Part shown: positions 1 through 8,362 of the stretch, piece after piece
How positions within the stretch are numbered: the first letter of the stretch is position 1
Layout: every line of letters begins with the position of its first letter
Source of the DNA: Saprospiraceae bacterium UBA7328
GTDB taxonomy: Bacteria; Bacteroidota; Bacteroidia; Chitinophagales; Saprospiraceae
DNA length: 23,229 bases
Assembly (NCBI GenBank): GCA_002471345.1
Contig: DKPS01000224.1
Span: 1-23,229, forward strand
Direction of reading: 5' to 3'
Notes under the pieces: generated by a model
The model's input: only the letters and a program-made list of their open reading frames with translations
Databases searched by the model: none
What the model was told of the DNA's origin: nothing
Made by a program: the position numbers and the translations under genes

Positions 1-2295
1 TGGTCACAACGCCTCAAGTGGTTATGCTCGATAATAGAACCAGATACCATACTTATACAAGTTCCACATACCAAGGTACGTCAATTTGCTGCTCAGGCAG
101 AGCAATTAGAACTTGGAGACATGAAGGATATTAGCCTCTCGCAAAAACGTTATACCCTGCTGCTTTGCTTCTTATATCATAGGCAGACTGCTACTCGTGA
201 TGAGTTGATAAATATGTTTTTGAAGCGAATGAGAAAATTACATCGCAGGGCAAAAGAGGAATTGAAATTGATTCATGAACACCATCGCAAATGGGAAGAG
301 CAAATGATGAGTGTCTTTAATCAAGTACTTCTTCAAGCTACTCCTTCTTGTAAAGACGCCGCTTTAGGGAAGAACGTTAGGACTATTTTAGAAAGCAGTG
401 GTGGTGTAGATTATCTAGCTCAGCAGTATCAAATGCTGGCAGCATATCACGCTAACAATTACTTCCCCTTGCTTTGGGCAAAACACAAAGCACAACGTAG
501 TATCATCTTTGAATTACTAGGTCTTTTAGAAATAGAGTCTACCACCCAAGATGACAGTCTTCTAAAAGCCTTTGAGTTTATTAGAGATCACCGACAACTT
601 AGAAAAGAAAATCTTCCTTATAATGTAGATTTGGGTTTTTTGACTCAACGTTGGCTTGCATTTGTAGAGAGTAGGCATAATGACATCCTTCTATTGAAAC
701 GTCGTGAGTTAGAGGTTGCCGTATTGTCTCATGTTGCTGATGCTTTGCGCAGTGGAGACTTATTTATAAAAGGGTCAGAAGAATTTGCCGATTTTAGAAC
801 CCAGTTACTGGATTGGGAATCTTGTCGCGCACTGCTTCAAGGTTACTGCGATGGAGTAGGACTTCCAAATACAGAAGAAGGGTTTGTCGCTGAACTAAAA
901 GAGAAAATACGACTCGCAGCACAAACAACAGACCTATGCTTTCCTACAAATACACAATTTACAATTGATGAGCAGGGGCGCCCACACCTAAAGAGATATC
1001 GAGCTCAAAGTAAGCCAGAAGGATTGCAAGCATTCCAAGAAATACTACGACGCAAATTACCAGAAAGGCATTTATTAGACATGCTTAAAAATGTACAGCA
1101 CTGGAACAATTTCACCAAGCATTTTGGCCCTCCTTCTGGTGCCAATAATAAAATGAGTGACCCAATATCTCAGTATTTGTTAACGGTATTCGGTTATGGT
1201 TGTAATCTCGGTGCCGCCCAAACAGCAAGACATGTTTCCTCTAATATTAGTCTGCGTACACTCGAAAGAGTGAATGATCAACACGTTACATCTCAAAAAT
1301 TACAAGCAGCTTCTACAGATATTATTAACCAATATACTCGATTCGATCTCATCAAATTTTGGGGTAGTGGAAAAGGATCAGCTGCCGATGGTACGCACAT
1401 TCCTCTCATCCAAAACAACCTTATTGGAGAGCAACATATTAGATATGGCGCATATGGAGGTATAGCATATCACCATATCTCAGATACTTATGTCGCACTA
1501 TTTTGCAATTTCATAGCTTGTGGTGTTTGGGAAGCCGTTTATATCCTCGATGGATTGCTCAAGAACACTTCAAAATTACAACCCGATACTGTTCATGCAG
1601 ATACTCAAGGACAAAGCGAACCTGTCTTTGGGCTGTCCTATCTTCTTGGTATAAAACTGATGCCTCGAATGCGGAACTGGAATGATGTCAAATTCTATCG
1701 TGCTGATCTCAACGATTCCTATAGTAATATCGATCAGCTCTTCTCTGATACCATCAATTGGAAACTCATTAAAACACACTGGAAGGATCTCATGCAAGTG
1801 GTTATTTCGATTCAACAAGGCAAAGTGCTGCCTTCTATGATCTTGCAAAGGTTAGGAACAAATAGTAGTAAGAATAAACTCAATAAATCTTTTCGAGAAT
1901 TAGGAAGAGCGATCCGCACCATTTTTCTGCTGGAATATATCAACTCAGAACCCATGCGACAAAGCATTCATGCCGCAACTAATAAGGTAGAATCCTTTCA
2001 CTTATTTCACGACTGGATCACTTTTGGAGGCACTACTATAACCACTGGAGATCCTGTGGAACAGTTGAAACGAAATCAATATATCGATATAGTAGCCAAT
2101 GCTATAATGCTACATAATGTGGCTGACTTAACTTTATGCATCAATCAACTTGTCCTCGAAAAACATCCTGTGGAACCTGAATTTATAAAACATCTCAGCC
2201 CATATATGACCGCTCACATAAAACGTTTTGGACAGTATGTACTCAATTTAGAAGAAATGCCGGAGCCATTGCAGTTTGATAAAGTAGGGTTTTAG
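1..2295 (+). CDS. tnpA: Tn3-family transposase, 5'-truncated by the window edge
   Basis: It encodes the DDE transposase that cuts and joins the terminal repeats of a Tn3-type element during replicative transposition. The reading frame is open from base 1, so the ATG at 121 is internal. About 764 codons are visible against roughly 1000 in the family, so some 230 N-terminal residues are missing. The catalytic triad is present: Asp in ADGTH (1387-1389), Asp in HADTQGQS (1600-1602) and Glu in TNKVESFH (1990-1992). The second Asp and the Glu are 130 residues apart, the spacing I recall for Tn3 TnpA. The C-terminal core also has LLGIKLMPRMRNW, another family signature. No frameshift or stop interrupts the visible part, so the enzyme may be functional. 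The terminal repeat follows 12 nt after the stop. Confidence 0.95.
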   Translation, partial: WSQRLKWLCSIIEPDTILIQVPHTKVRQFAAQAEQLELGDMKDISLSQKRYTLLLCFLYHRQTATRDELINMFLKRMRKLHRRAKEELKLIHEHHRKWEEQMMSVFNQVLLQATPSCKDAALGKNVRTILESSGGVDYLAQQYQMLAAYHANNYFPLLWAKHKAQRSIIFELLGLLEIESTTQDDSLLKAFEFIRDHRQLRKENLPYNVDLGFLTQRWLAFVESRHNDILLLKRRELEVAVLSHVADALRSGDLFIKGSEEFADFRTQLLDWESCRALLQGYCDGVGLPNTEEGFVAELKEKIRLAAQTTDLCFPTNTQFTIDEQGRPHLKRYRAQSKPEGLQAFQEILRRKLPERHLLDMLKNVQHWNNFTKHFGPPSGANNKMSDPISQYLLTVFGYGCNLGAAQTARHVSSNISLRTLERVNDQHVTSQKLQAASTDIINQYTRFDLIKFWGSGKGSAADGTHIPLIQNNLIGEQHIRYGAYGGIAYHHISDTYVALFCNFIACGVWEAVYILDGLLKNTSKLQPDTVHADTQGQSEPVFGLSYLLGIKLMPRMRNWNDVKFYRADLNDSYSNIDQLFSDTINWKLIKTHWKDLMQVVISIQQGKVLPSMILQRLGTNSSKNKLNKSFRELGRAIRTIFLLEYINSEPMRQSIHAATNKVESFHLFHDWITFGGTTITTGDPVEQLKRNQYIDIVANAIMLHNVADLTLCINQLVLEKHPVEPEFIKHLSPYMTAHIKRFGQYVLNLEEMPEPLQFDKVGF

Positions 2296-2307
2296 TACAG
2301 CTTAGGC

Positions 2308-2345
2308 TATACGACTACTTTTAGCACGTATCTTGATAGTACCCC
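2308..2345 (-). repeat. Tn3-type terminal repeat, copy A (right end next to tnpA)
   Basis: This 38-bp sequence begins TATACGACTA on the + strand and ends AGTACCCC. Read from the right it starts GGGG, the usual outer tip of a Tn3-family inverted repeat, and it sits directly after tnpA where the right end is expected. It matches copy B (4302-4339) at 33 of 38 positions; the differences are at positions 16, 17, 26, 27 and 30. The five bases outside its tip are aataa, which would be one copy of the target duplication if this is the active end. Confidence 0.85.
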
Positions 2346-2677
2346 AATAACGTTTACCCTGATCACGTATAGGGTCTTCTATTCGGACAAAACAGTCGTA
2401 TAAACTCTTCATAAACACTCAGTCATATTAATTAATTTTCTAATATATAAAGAGTTATATATATTTTTCTTCAGAACTGTTTAGCCCTGCCCTTTGTGGG
2501 GTGGAAGCCTGTAGCAATGTTTACCATCAATAGATTAACGACTCACTCACTTTTGCATATGTTAAAATTTGGCGGATTTTACACGATTAGTTGCCAGACC
2601 TCGAAGACTCAGATTAAGACAGGTATTTCATTTGGAAATTATGCTAACAAAAATGGTGGTCAAAGTTCACCCTTTTT
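2346..2677. other. Non-coding stretch between transposon end A and the surface-protein gene
   Basis: This 332-bp stretch has no convincing gene. One open frame of 61 codons (2496-2681) begins with a GTG and resembles no family I know. It holds a nine-base inverted copy (2394-2402) of the inner tip of the transposon end, a very AT-rich patch at 2425-2475, and a weak GGTG/CACC hairpin followed by seven T at 2655-2679. It may be decayed transposon DNA or the 3' flank of the cargo gene. Confidence 0.5.
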
Positions 2678-4210
2678 TTAGTTTTTGTCAACATTAAGTC
2701 CTATCAATTCTTTGTGTTCAGTATAAAAAAGAATACTTAGATTAAGTAACATTAAACCCAAAATGATTAAACCCCACTGACTCATCGTTGGGATTGGTGT
2801 GGCAACAATGAATTCAAAAGCACCAGCATCACAAGATCCATCACTCCTTGTTGTTCCTCTTTGATCAGAAGTAACCGAACCACAATCTGCAAAATTAATA
2901 GCAGCACTGCCTTCACCTAATGCGTGTGTAGCTGTAGGCCCTCCGTTATCTGCCAATAAAGCTAATAGTGCATCTCCTGCAGAATCACCAGTACCGACAG
3001 GACATCCTGTACCATTGCCAAATACATTGCCACCAAGGGAAACAATATTAGTGCCCGAAGAAGCAAAACAATCATCCGTAATAATTTGACCTGGACTAGC
3101 ATCATCGTTACCTTGAATAATGGAATTTTGTACATGAATCACTGTAGAACTAGTATTACTAATTCCACCTCCATCGCCCGAACCGTCCATATTTGCATCT
3201 CCAGTATTTCCTGTAACTGTAACAAAATTTAGAGTTACAGAATTGAAGATGCTGCTACCATAAATTCCACCACCATTGTGATTGGCAGTATTACCAGAAA
3301 TCGTAGTATTTGTAATTGTAACGTCACCACTGTTGTTCTCTAGTACAATCCCTCCTCCTTCAGCATTAGTATGATTATTGGCGATAAGGGAGTTGTTAAT
3401 AGTCACAGTAGATGACGTACTTCTAAGAGCAATTCCTCCACCTCTTCTAGAAGATGAGAGGGCCCGATTTCCAGTTATGATACATCCATCTATATCAAGG
3501 GTTCCACTACTTGGTTCCAGCACGATCCCTCCCCCTTGTTGATTTGTTGCGGTATTGTTAGTAATGGCGCAACCTACTAATTTTGCTATATAGTTGGAAG
3601 AAGGGCCATCCAGATGCAAAGCTCCTCCTTGATCAGCCGCTGTATTCTGATTAAAAATACAATTTGTGGCCATAAAGTTAAAGGTATTATTACTAGTGTT
3701 AACAGCCCCACCATCATCTCCAGAATTATTATTCAAGAAGTTACAATTTGATAATGTTAACGTTGATAGGTTGATTGGAGTTGATTCAATTCCTCCTCCT
3801 CGTTCAGAACCCGAATTACCATTTTGAATGGTTAAATCATTGATCGTCAAATCCCCAGCCACTTGGTCAAATATCCGATCCAGACTTCCCCCATCAATAA
3901 TAGTGTTAGCAATACCATTGCCATTAATAGTAACACCATCTACATCCGTCAAATCAAAATCCCCACTTGCGTTAGCATCTTCAGATGAAGCTCCTGTAAT
4001 CGCAATTACCATCGTATTGATAGACGCATCAAAATTAATAATATCTGCACCTGCTGTAGCATTAGCCATATTAACTGCTTCTCGTAGACTAAGTACGCCA
4101 TCTGCCCCATTTACCACATCATTATTGGTAGTGACAGTAAATGTAGCGGCAATTACACTATTTACATATAATGAAACAATTAAGAGGAAGAGCGTCTTTT
4201 TACTGAACAT
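2678..4210 (-). CDS. Secreted beta-helix surface protein with choice-of-anchor Q and IPTL-CTERM-like tail
   Basis: This 510-residue protein is predicted to be exported. Residues 1-22 form a signal peptide ending VIAA. The next part carries the SLREAVNMAN motif seen in CSLREP/choice-of-anchor proteins. From about residue 80 to 390 it has right-handed parallel beta-helix repeats, with eight GGGI/GGAL-type turns about 25-30 residues apart and many Asn and Thr. Then comes a choice-of-anchor Q domain (GGPTATHALGEGSAAINFAD, ending CDAGAFEF). The C-terminus has IPTMSQWG followed by a hydrophobic segment, matching IPTL-CTERM sorting signals, but the tail after it (YTEHKELIG and onward) is longer and less basic than usual. 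The role is probably adhesion or surface polysaccharide binding; no catalytic residues are evident. It lies between the two transposon ends, antiparallel to tnpA, so it may be cargo. Confidence 0.85.
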   Translation of the reverse strand: MFSKKTLFLLIVSLYVNSVIAATFTVTTNNDVVNGADGVLSLREAVNMANATAGADIINFDASINTMVIAITGASSEDANASGDFDLTDVDGVTINGNGIANTIIDGGSLDRIFDQVAGDLTINDLTIQNGNSGSERGGGIESTPINLSTLTLSNCNFLNNNSGDDGGAVNTSNNTFNFMATNCIFNQNTAADQGGALHLDGPSSNYIAKLVGCAITNNTATNQQGGGIVLEPSSGTLDIDGCIITGNRALSSSRRGGGIALRSTSSTVTINNSLIANNHTNAEGGGIVLENNSGDVTITNTTISGNTANHNGGGIYGSSIFNSVTLNFVTVTGNTGDANMDGSGDGGGISNTSSTVIHVQNSIIQGNDDASPGQIITDDCFASSGTNIVSLGGNVFGNGTGCPVGTGDSAGDALLALLADNGGPTATHALGEGSAAINFADCGSVTSDQRGTTRSDGSCDAGAFEFIVATPIPTMSQWGLIILGLMLLNLSILFYTEHKELIGLNVDKN

Positions 4211-4301
4211 AGTATTTTTAATTTCTTTGCGAATTTAAAACTACTCATAAAACTAATGACGGCAAAAATTACATAGTAATATTCGATAAAAACTAATCGC
4301 A

Positions 4302-4339
4302 TATACGACTACTTTTTACACGTATCCCGAAAGTACCCC
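4302..4339 (-). repeat. Tn3-type terminal repeat, copy B (abuts the truncated nucleotidase gene)
   Basis: This second 38-bp end has the same orientation as copy A and matches it at 33 of 38 positions, including the ten inner bases TATACGACTA and the eight outer bases AGTACCCC. Immediately outside it, at 4340, begins coding sequence that is recognisably the middle of a 5'-nucleotidase-like gene, so this is a real insertion boundary. The adjacent five bases are taaag. A matching taaag beside the left end upstream of the window would show that the element spans to here. Confidence 0.85.
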
Positions 4340-6198
4340 TAAAGGGAGTGGATTTTCTTTTGGATGAAGGGGCAGATGTAATTATAGCCTTATCAAATAT
4401 GAACCCAAGTGATAATGCGACCTTAGGGATAAACGTAAGTGGGATTGATTTGATAGTCGCTGATATTATTTCCAACGGCAATATTTCTAATCAAGAGAAA
4501 AAAATTAGCATTAACTCAGATAAGGAAAGAGGCCTAGGTGCGCCACTTCTTATCTCTAAAAATTATGATTTTGGAGCTGGTTTGGGAGAGATCAATTTTG
4601 AATTAAAGAAATACAGAGCAGATAACCTTATAGAATTGTCCTCAATAAAAGATAATACCAAACCCATTAATGATAATACTAAAGGGGATATGGCATTTTT
4701 GACTCATATGGTTTCAGATCTTGAAATCGATAAAATGGAGAAAGGAGAATTGATGATTCCATCATTCGTAGATCTCAATGTCCAACAGCCGAAACTCTCT
4801 GATTATGATGAAGTGACAAAACATGGGAGAATTTCTAAAGGATTATGGGAAAAGTTTTTAGCAAATCTCATAAGAAATAGTGCTCCTGCAGAACTTTCAT
4901 TCGTGAGAAAGGTAAAGAGTTTTCCTCCATTAATTGGAAAATTACATCAAAGAGAGGTTCATTCATGGCTCAGAATGGAGGATGAAATAGTAATCATGGA
5001 TATGAAGGGAAGAGACATCAGAAGATTGATGGAAGCTGACCAACGCAATACATTGGTCCATAGTGGATTAAGTTCTTTCAAGGCCCCTATAGGAACGTTT
5101 TGGTTTGTTATGGGAAGGTTTATCAGAGAGGATGTTTACTATAGAGTCGCGACAACCAATATTGTAATCAATGGAGAATTTTCTGAACATTTTAGGTGGG
5201 CTCTAAGGCAAAAAAGTAAATTTTCATACAAGGAAAATGGTCTACTTCGATCTGAAAAAGAAGGAGAAAAAGTTAAGCTCAAAGATTTTGTGATAAACGA
5301 TCTCACTCGTATAAGATCTCTTGGAAAAAGCACTGTTCATCATAAAAATATAGCAGACTTATTAATGCCATCCCAACCATATGAGAAGCTTTTCAGCTTC
5401 GTTTTTGATAAGCCCACATTATGGGGGTCTTTTAACAAAAGTTATAAAGGAGATGGTTATGAAAGTGTACCAGAAAGTAGAATAATCAATAGAAACTCCT
5501 TGATCTTAGGGGCACAAGGGGGCTTTTCAATAAGTTTAGACAAGGCAAAATATGAATGGATTTTTGGAACGAGGGTAGCATTTGCTCAGCAAAGTGCAGA
5601 TGTAGGTACTGAGCAATATCAGCGTACGGAAACAATGGATGATATAAATATTAACTTGACTTATAGATATAAAGGAACCAAAAGAAAGGCTTTACATCCT
5701 TATGCACGTCTTGTGTATGATTCAAAATTCACTTCCACTTACAATAGTACTTTGGAAATGGACAATCCAAGGCAGAGGATTCTCCGTACTGTTGTTGGAT
5801 TTGGTAAAGAAAGATCATTAAAATGGCCAGTATTAGAATTAGGTCTAACTGCAGAAAATGACTTTTCTAATAATCACTATCAATACGGAGTTCAAGGAAG
5901 AAGTGTAGGGAGATTTCCTTTGGATAAATATTGGAATGTAATTTATTCACTTACTAACAATTTCAACTATTACATACCGACCAACAATTATACTAACAGA
6001 GAGTTGTCTTTCAAATATAATATGATACATGAATTGCTAATTCCACTTTATGGTGACATATCATTATCCATAGGAGGGGACTTCTTCTTTTTCAAAGGCA
6101 AAACGGAGATAAATAGTGAACCTGGACTAAATATGCTCATGAGACTAGGGTTTACTTATAATCGGGTTTGGAAACCTAAATATCAACGACTATTTTAA
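4340..6198 (+). pseudogene. 5'-nucleotidase-like protein fused to an outer-membrane barrel, 5' end removed by the transposon
   Basis: The frame stays open from inside transposon end B; the first usable start is a GTG at 4348, giving 616 residues. Counting from there, residues 1-45 match the end of the UshA-type metallophosphoesterase domain (GADVIIALSNMNPSDN, then GIDLIVADI). Residues about 165-325 match the 5'-nucleotidase C-terminal domain, including VIMDMKGRDIRRLMEA and YYRVATTNIVINGEF. Residues about 360-616 alternate in the manner of an outer-membrane beta-barrel and end in RLF. The N-terminal signal peptide and first metal-binding motifs are missing. Two His positions usual in this fold are also gone: LSH reads LSN, and GGHxH reads ADIIS. 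No internal stop is present, so the lesion may be recent or the remaining frame tolerated. The 5' half may lie beyond the transposon, off the window. Confidence 0.75.
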
Positions 6199-6212
6199 TC
6201 TAACAGATCCTT

Positions 6213-6746
6213 CTAGTCAACAAGATATTTCTGAAGTATTTTATTGAAGCTATCAAATATGACATTTCCAAATCCACACAAATGAAGAGCCACCACTTTT
6301 TGATAGAATGGATGAACTTTAATAGAATCTAAAATTTGTAAAGTGAATTTATTTTCAACAATAGCTTCTTGTAGGAATTCATTTCCGCTTTCTAAGAGAG
6401 CTTTCATTTCTGTTGTTATTTCACATAGCAACTCTTCAAAAAGCACCTCTACTTTTTGTCTATAGATTAATTCCTGAAGGTCAAAGCGAGTAGCATACGG
6501 GAAAGCAGGTATGGATGTTTTACAAAGATCATAGATCTCATTAGGTATAGACATTTGGTTAAAAGGGTTCATAATGCCGCCAAGTTCATAATCGCTTTCA
6601 GTGACTATGAATATTTCTTCGAGGTCGTACTTTGTCTTGTCGAAGTGTTTCCTGTAGTTATTCAAAAACTTTATATCCTGAGTGTTTAAAGACTCAAAAC
6701 CAGAAGCAAGAAGTAAACTTGGTAGCAATATGATATCCCTTTTCAC
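6213..6746 (-). CDS. Hypothetical protein, 177 residues
   Basis: I do not recognise this family. The predicted start is GTG, reading MKRDIILLPSLLLASGFESL, whose first 16 residues are mildly hydrophobic and could be a poor signal peptide or simply a buried strand and helix. The rest looks soluble, largely helical and rich in Glu, Leu and Phe, with one central Pro/Ala/Tyr segment (TSIPAFPYATRF) and two Cys residues in the C-terminal half. It converges on the truncated nucleotidase gene with 14 nt between the stops. There is no operon partner; the upstream 191 bp separates it from the divergent YeeE-type gene. The uninterrupted 177 codons support a real gene. Confidence 0.6.
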   Translation of the reverse strand: MKRDIILLPSLLLASGFESLNTQDIKFLNNYRKHFDKTKYDLEEIFIVTESDYELGGIMNPFNQMSIPNEIYDLCKTSIPAFPYATRFDLQELIYRQKVEVLFEELLCEITTEMKALLESGNEFLQEAIVENKFTLQILDSIKVHPFYQKVVALHLCGFGNVIFDSFNKILQKYLVD

Positions 6747-6873
6747 AAAGTTCTATTATCATCAGGACGCTAATATATTACAATTATTCGTAATGCGTAA
6801 ATAATTTTAAATCAATGTGTTAAATAAAATATTTGGATTAAGTAACCCTTGTAACACTGATAAGATAAGGGAA

Positions 6874-6907
6874 TTGACTCTACACTAGTTATCTCATTAT
6901 ATATTTG
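6874..6907 (+). promoter_or_regulatory. Predicted Bacteroidota-type promoter for the YeeE/DUF6691 pair
   Basis: TATATTTG at 6900-6907 fits the TAnnTTTG -7 box of Bacteroidota, and TTG at 6874-6876 lies 23 nt upstream as a -33 element. Transcription would start near 6914, about 24 nt before the ATG at 6938. This is a motif match by eye only. Confidence 0.45.
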
Positions 6908-6937
6908 TGACATAGTAAATGATAAAAATCAAATCAA

Positions 6938-7524
6938 ATGAAGACTATAGTTGATTTTTTAAGTCAACCCTGGCATTGGTTTCCTTCAGGAATTGCAATT
7001 GCATTTGTAATGTTGCTATTAATATTATTAGGAAAACAGTTTGGTGTTTCATCTAGTTTTAAAGCTGCTTGCAGTGTATTAGGAGCTGGGAAAAAATTGA
7101 ATACTTCAATTATGACTGGAAAAGTCATGATTGGCTGTTTGTCTTTGTTCTTGGCTCAATGATAGGTGGGTACTTAGCTTTTAATTTTTTAAATTCTGGT
7201 ACAAGTTCTGCCATCAGTGCGGAAACAATAGTGGCACTACAACAATTATCTATTAATGTTCCTCAAGATATTGGTACCACACATTTTATTCCCCAGGAAA
7301 TATTCACATTTGAAAATCTGCAAACCCTTTCCGGTTTTGTTATTATGATAGGAGGTGGATTTTTAATAGGATTTGGGACAAGATGGGCTGGAGGGTGCAC
7401 ATCGGGCCATGCCATAACAGGCCTATCAAATCTTCAAATGCCATCCTTGGTGGCTGTGATTGGATTTTTCATTGGCGGATTGATAATGACACATTATCTA
7501 ATGCCTATCATTCTAAACCTTTAA
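6938..7524 (+). pseudogene. YeeE/YedE family transporter (TsuA-like), frameshifted
   Basis: Members of this family are inner-membrane proteins that import reduced sulfur compounds such as thiosulfate. The N-terminal 52 or so codons are in one frame (QPWHWFPSGIAIAFVM, then LGKQFGVSSSFKAACSV). The rest is one base out of phase (EYFNYDWKSHDWLFVFVLG onward, to 7524). The switch falls at an A6 run, 7091-7096; adding one A or removing two would restore a single protein of about 195 residues. The downstream part keeps the signature GFGTRWAGGCTSGHAITGL with its conserved Cys. As given, translation stops at 7162. The partner gene follows 11 nt later and is intact. The cause may be a real mutation, a phase-variable tract, or a sequencing error in a homopolymer. 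Confidence 0.8.
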
Positions 7525-7535
7525 TATAAGATCAA

Positions 7536-7949
7536 ATGAGATTATTAAGATTTTCATTAGTTGGCGTTCTTTTCGGAATAGTGATGACTAAATCTGAAGC
7601 GATTTCCTGGTACAGAATACAAGAGATGTTCAGATTTGATAGCTTTCATATGTATGGTATTATAGGTGTAGCAGTGATCAGTGGTGTGGTTATTCATCTT
7701 CTTTTTAAATCAAAGCCAGTTTTTGGCGCTGATGGAGAATTGATTTCATTTAAAGATAAACCACAGACTTATAAAGCAAGTATTCTAGGTGGTACTCTTT
7801 TTGGCCTAGGTTGGGCCATGACAGGAGCATGTCCTGGACCTCTATATGTTCTTTTTGGCCATGGAAACTTAGTCATTCTGGCTGTTATTCTAAGTGCGAT
7901 GTTTGGGGCTTTTTGTTATGGTGTCTTGAAATCAAAACTGCCTCATTAG
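7536..7949 (+). CDS. DUF6691/YeeE-like membrane protein, partner of the preceding transporter gene
   Basis: This 137-residue membrane protein is the second half-transporter commonly found next to a YeeE/YedE protein in Bacteroidota, where the pair is thought to move sulfur compounds. It has about four hydrophobic segments (near residues 5-18, 39-54, 86-101 and 110-129). The family signature is GLGWAMTGACPGPLYVLFGHG near residues 88-108, with a Cys that probably contacts the substrate. The ATG at 7536 lies 11 nt after the stop of the frameshifted upstream gene, so the two are surely co-transcribed. No rhodanese or persulfide dioxygenase gene, frequent partners elsewhere, is in view. Confidence 0.85.
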   Translation: MRLLRFSLVGVLFGIVMTKSEAISWYRIQEMFRFDSFHMYGIIGVAVISGVVIHLLFKSKPVFGADGELISFKDKPQTYKASILGGTLFGLGWAMTGACPGPLYVLFGHGNLVILAVILSAMFGAFCYGVLKSKLPH

Positions 7950-8095
7950 AAGTGTAAAAACAATTATAATACAAAGAGTATATACTGCCTATACGACGAA
8001 TACTTAGAATTGGGAGAAAAATTCTCTACGATTATCGAAATAATATCTGGTTTTTGATCCTTTTGAGATATATTGGAAAAAATAAAATGTGAATT

Positions 8096-8362
8096 ATGAT
8101 TTCTTTTTTAATTATTGGGTTTCTAGCAGGAGCAATAGCTAAAGGTATAACCCCACAAAATGAAGATCCAGGTTGGATTTCATCGTTTATCATAGGGATA
8201 GCTGGATCATTTCTTGGCGGATTTTTACTTCGCACTATTCATATGAGAGGACTTATTGGATATGGTTTCTTTGGAAAATTAATTGTAGCAACATTGGGCG
8301 CAGTTTTATTCCTTTACATCTATCACAGATGGCTCAAGAATAAAATTAAACTTCCAATATAA
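8096..8362 (+). CDS. GlsB/YeaQ/YmgE family stress-response membrane protein
   Basis: This small 88-residue inner-membrane protein belongs to the transglycosylase-associated (GlsB/YeaQ/YmgE) family, often induced by general or acid stress; its molecular activity is unknown. Three hydrophobic segments are visible: FLIIGFLAGAIAKGI near residues 4-18, a glycine-rich SFIIGIAGSFLGGFLL near 29-44, and LIVATLGAVLFLYIY near 62-76. The GAIAKGI and GIAGSFLGG patterns are typical of the family, and the length fits. The 146 bp upstream has no gene and only a short GAGAA/TTCTC hairpin. It converges on pfkA. Confidence 0.85.
   Translation: MISFLIIGFLAGAIAKGITPQNEDPGWISSFIIGIAGSFLGGFLLRTIHMRGLIGYGFFGKLIVATLGAVLFLYIYHRWLKNKIKLPI

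Larger units (their letters stand above)
1..2345 (+). mobile_element. Right-hand part of a Tn3-family transposon
   Basis: This stretch is the 3' part of a Tn3-family transposase gene followed, 12 nt after the stop codon, by a 38-bp terminal repeat whose outer tip reads GGGG from the right, as Tn3-family ends do. The left end, any resolvase and the resolution site would lie upstream of the window and cannot be seen. A second, diverged copy of the same end lies at 4302-4339 in the same orientation, so the mobile unit may stop at 2345 or extend to 4339. No matching left-type end was found inside the window by eye. Confidence 0.85.

Noticed and set aside
2655..2679. GGTG/CACC hairpin followed by T7, possible terminator after tnpA
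   Set aside because: The stem is only four pairs with a nine-base loop, too weak to call.
2496..2681. Open frame of 61 codons between transposon end A and the beta-helix gene
   Set aside because: GTG start, no family resemblance and no neighbour that would use it; it looks like chance.
3828..4238. 136-codon open frame antisense to the beta-helix gene
   Set aside because: It is the shadow of a repetitive, Asn/Thr-rich coding region, and the minus-strand gene has signal peptide, domains and sorting tail.
7990..7997. TATACGAC, matching the inner tip of the transposon ends
   Set aside because: Only eight bases match and the similarity fades at once; about one such match is expected by chance in a window this size.
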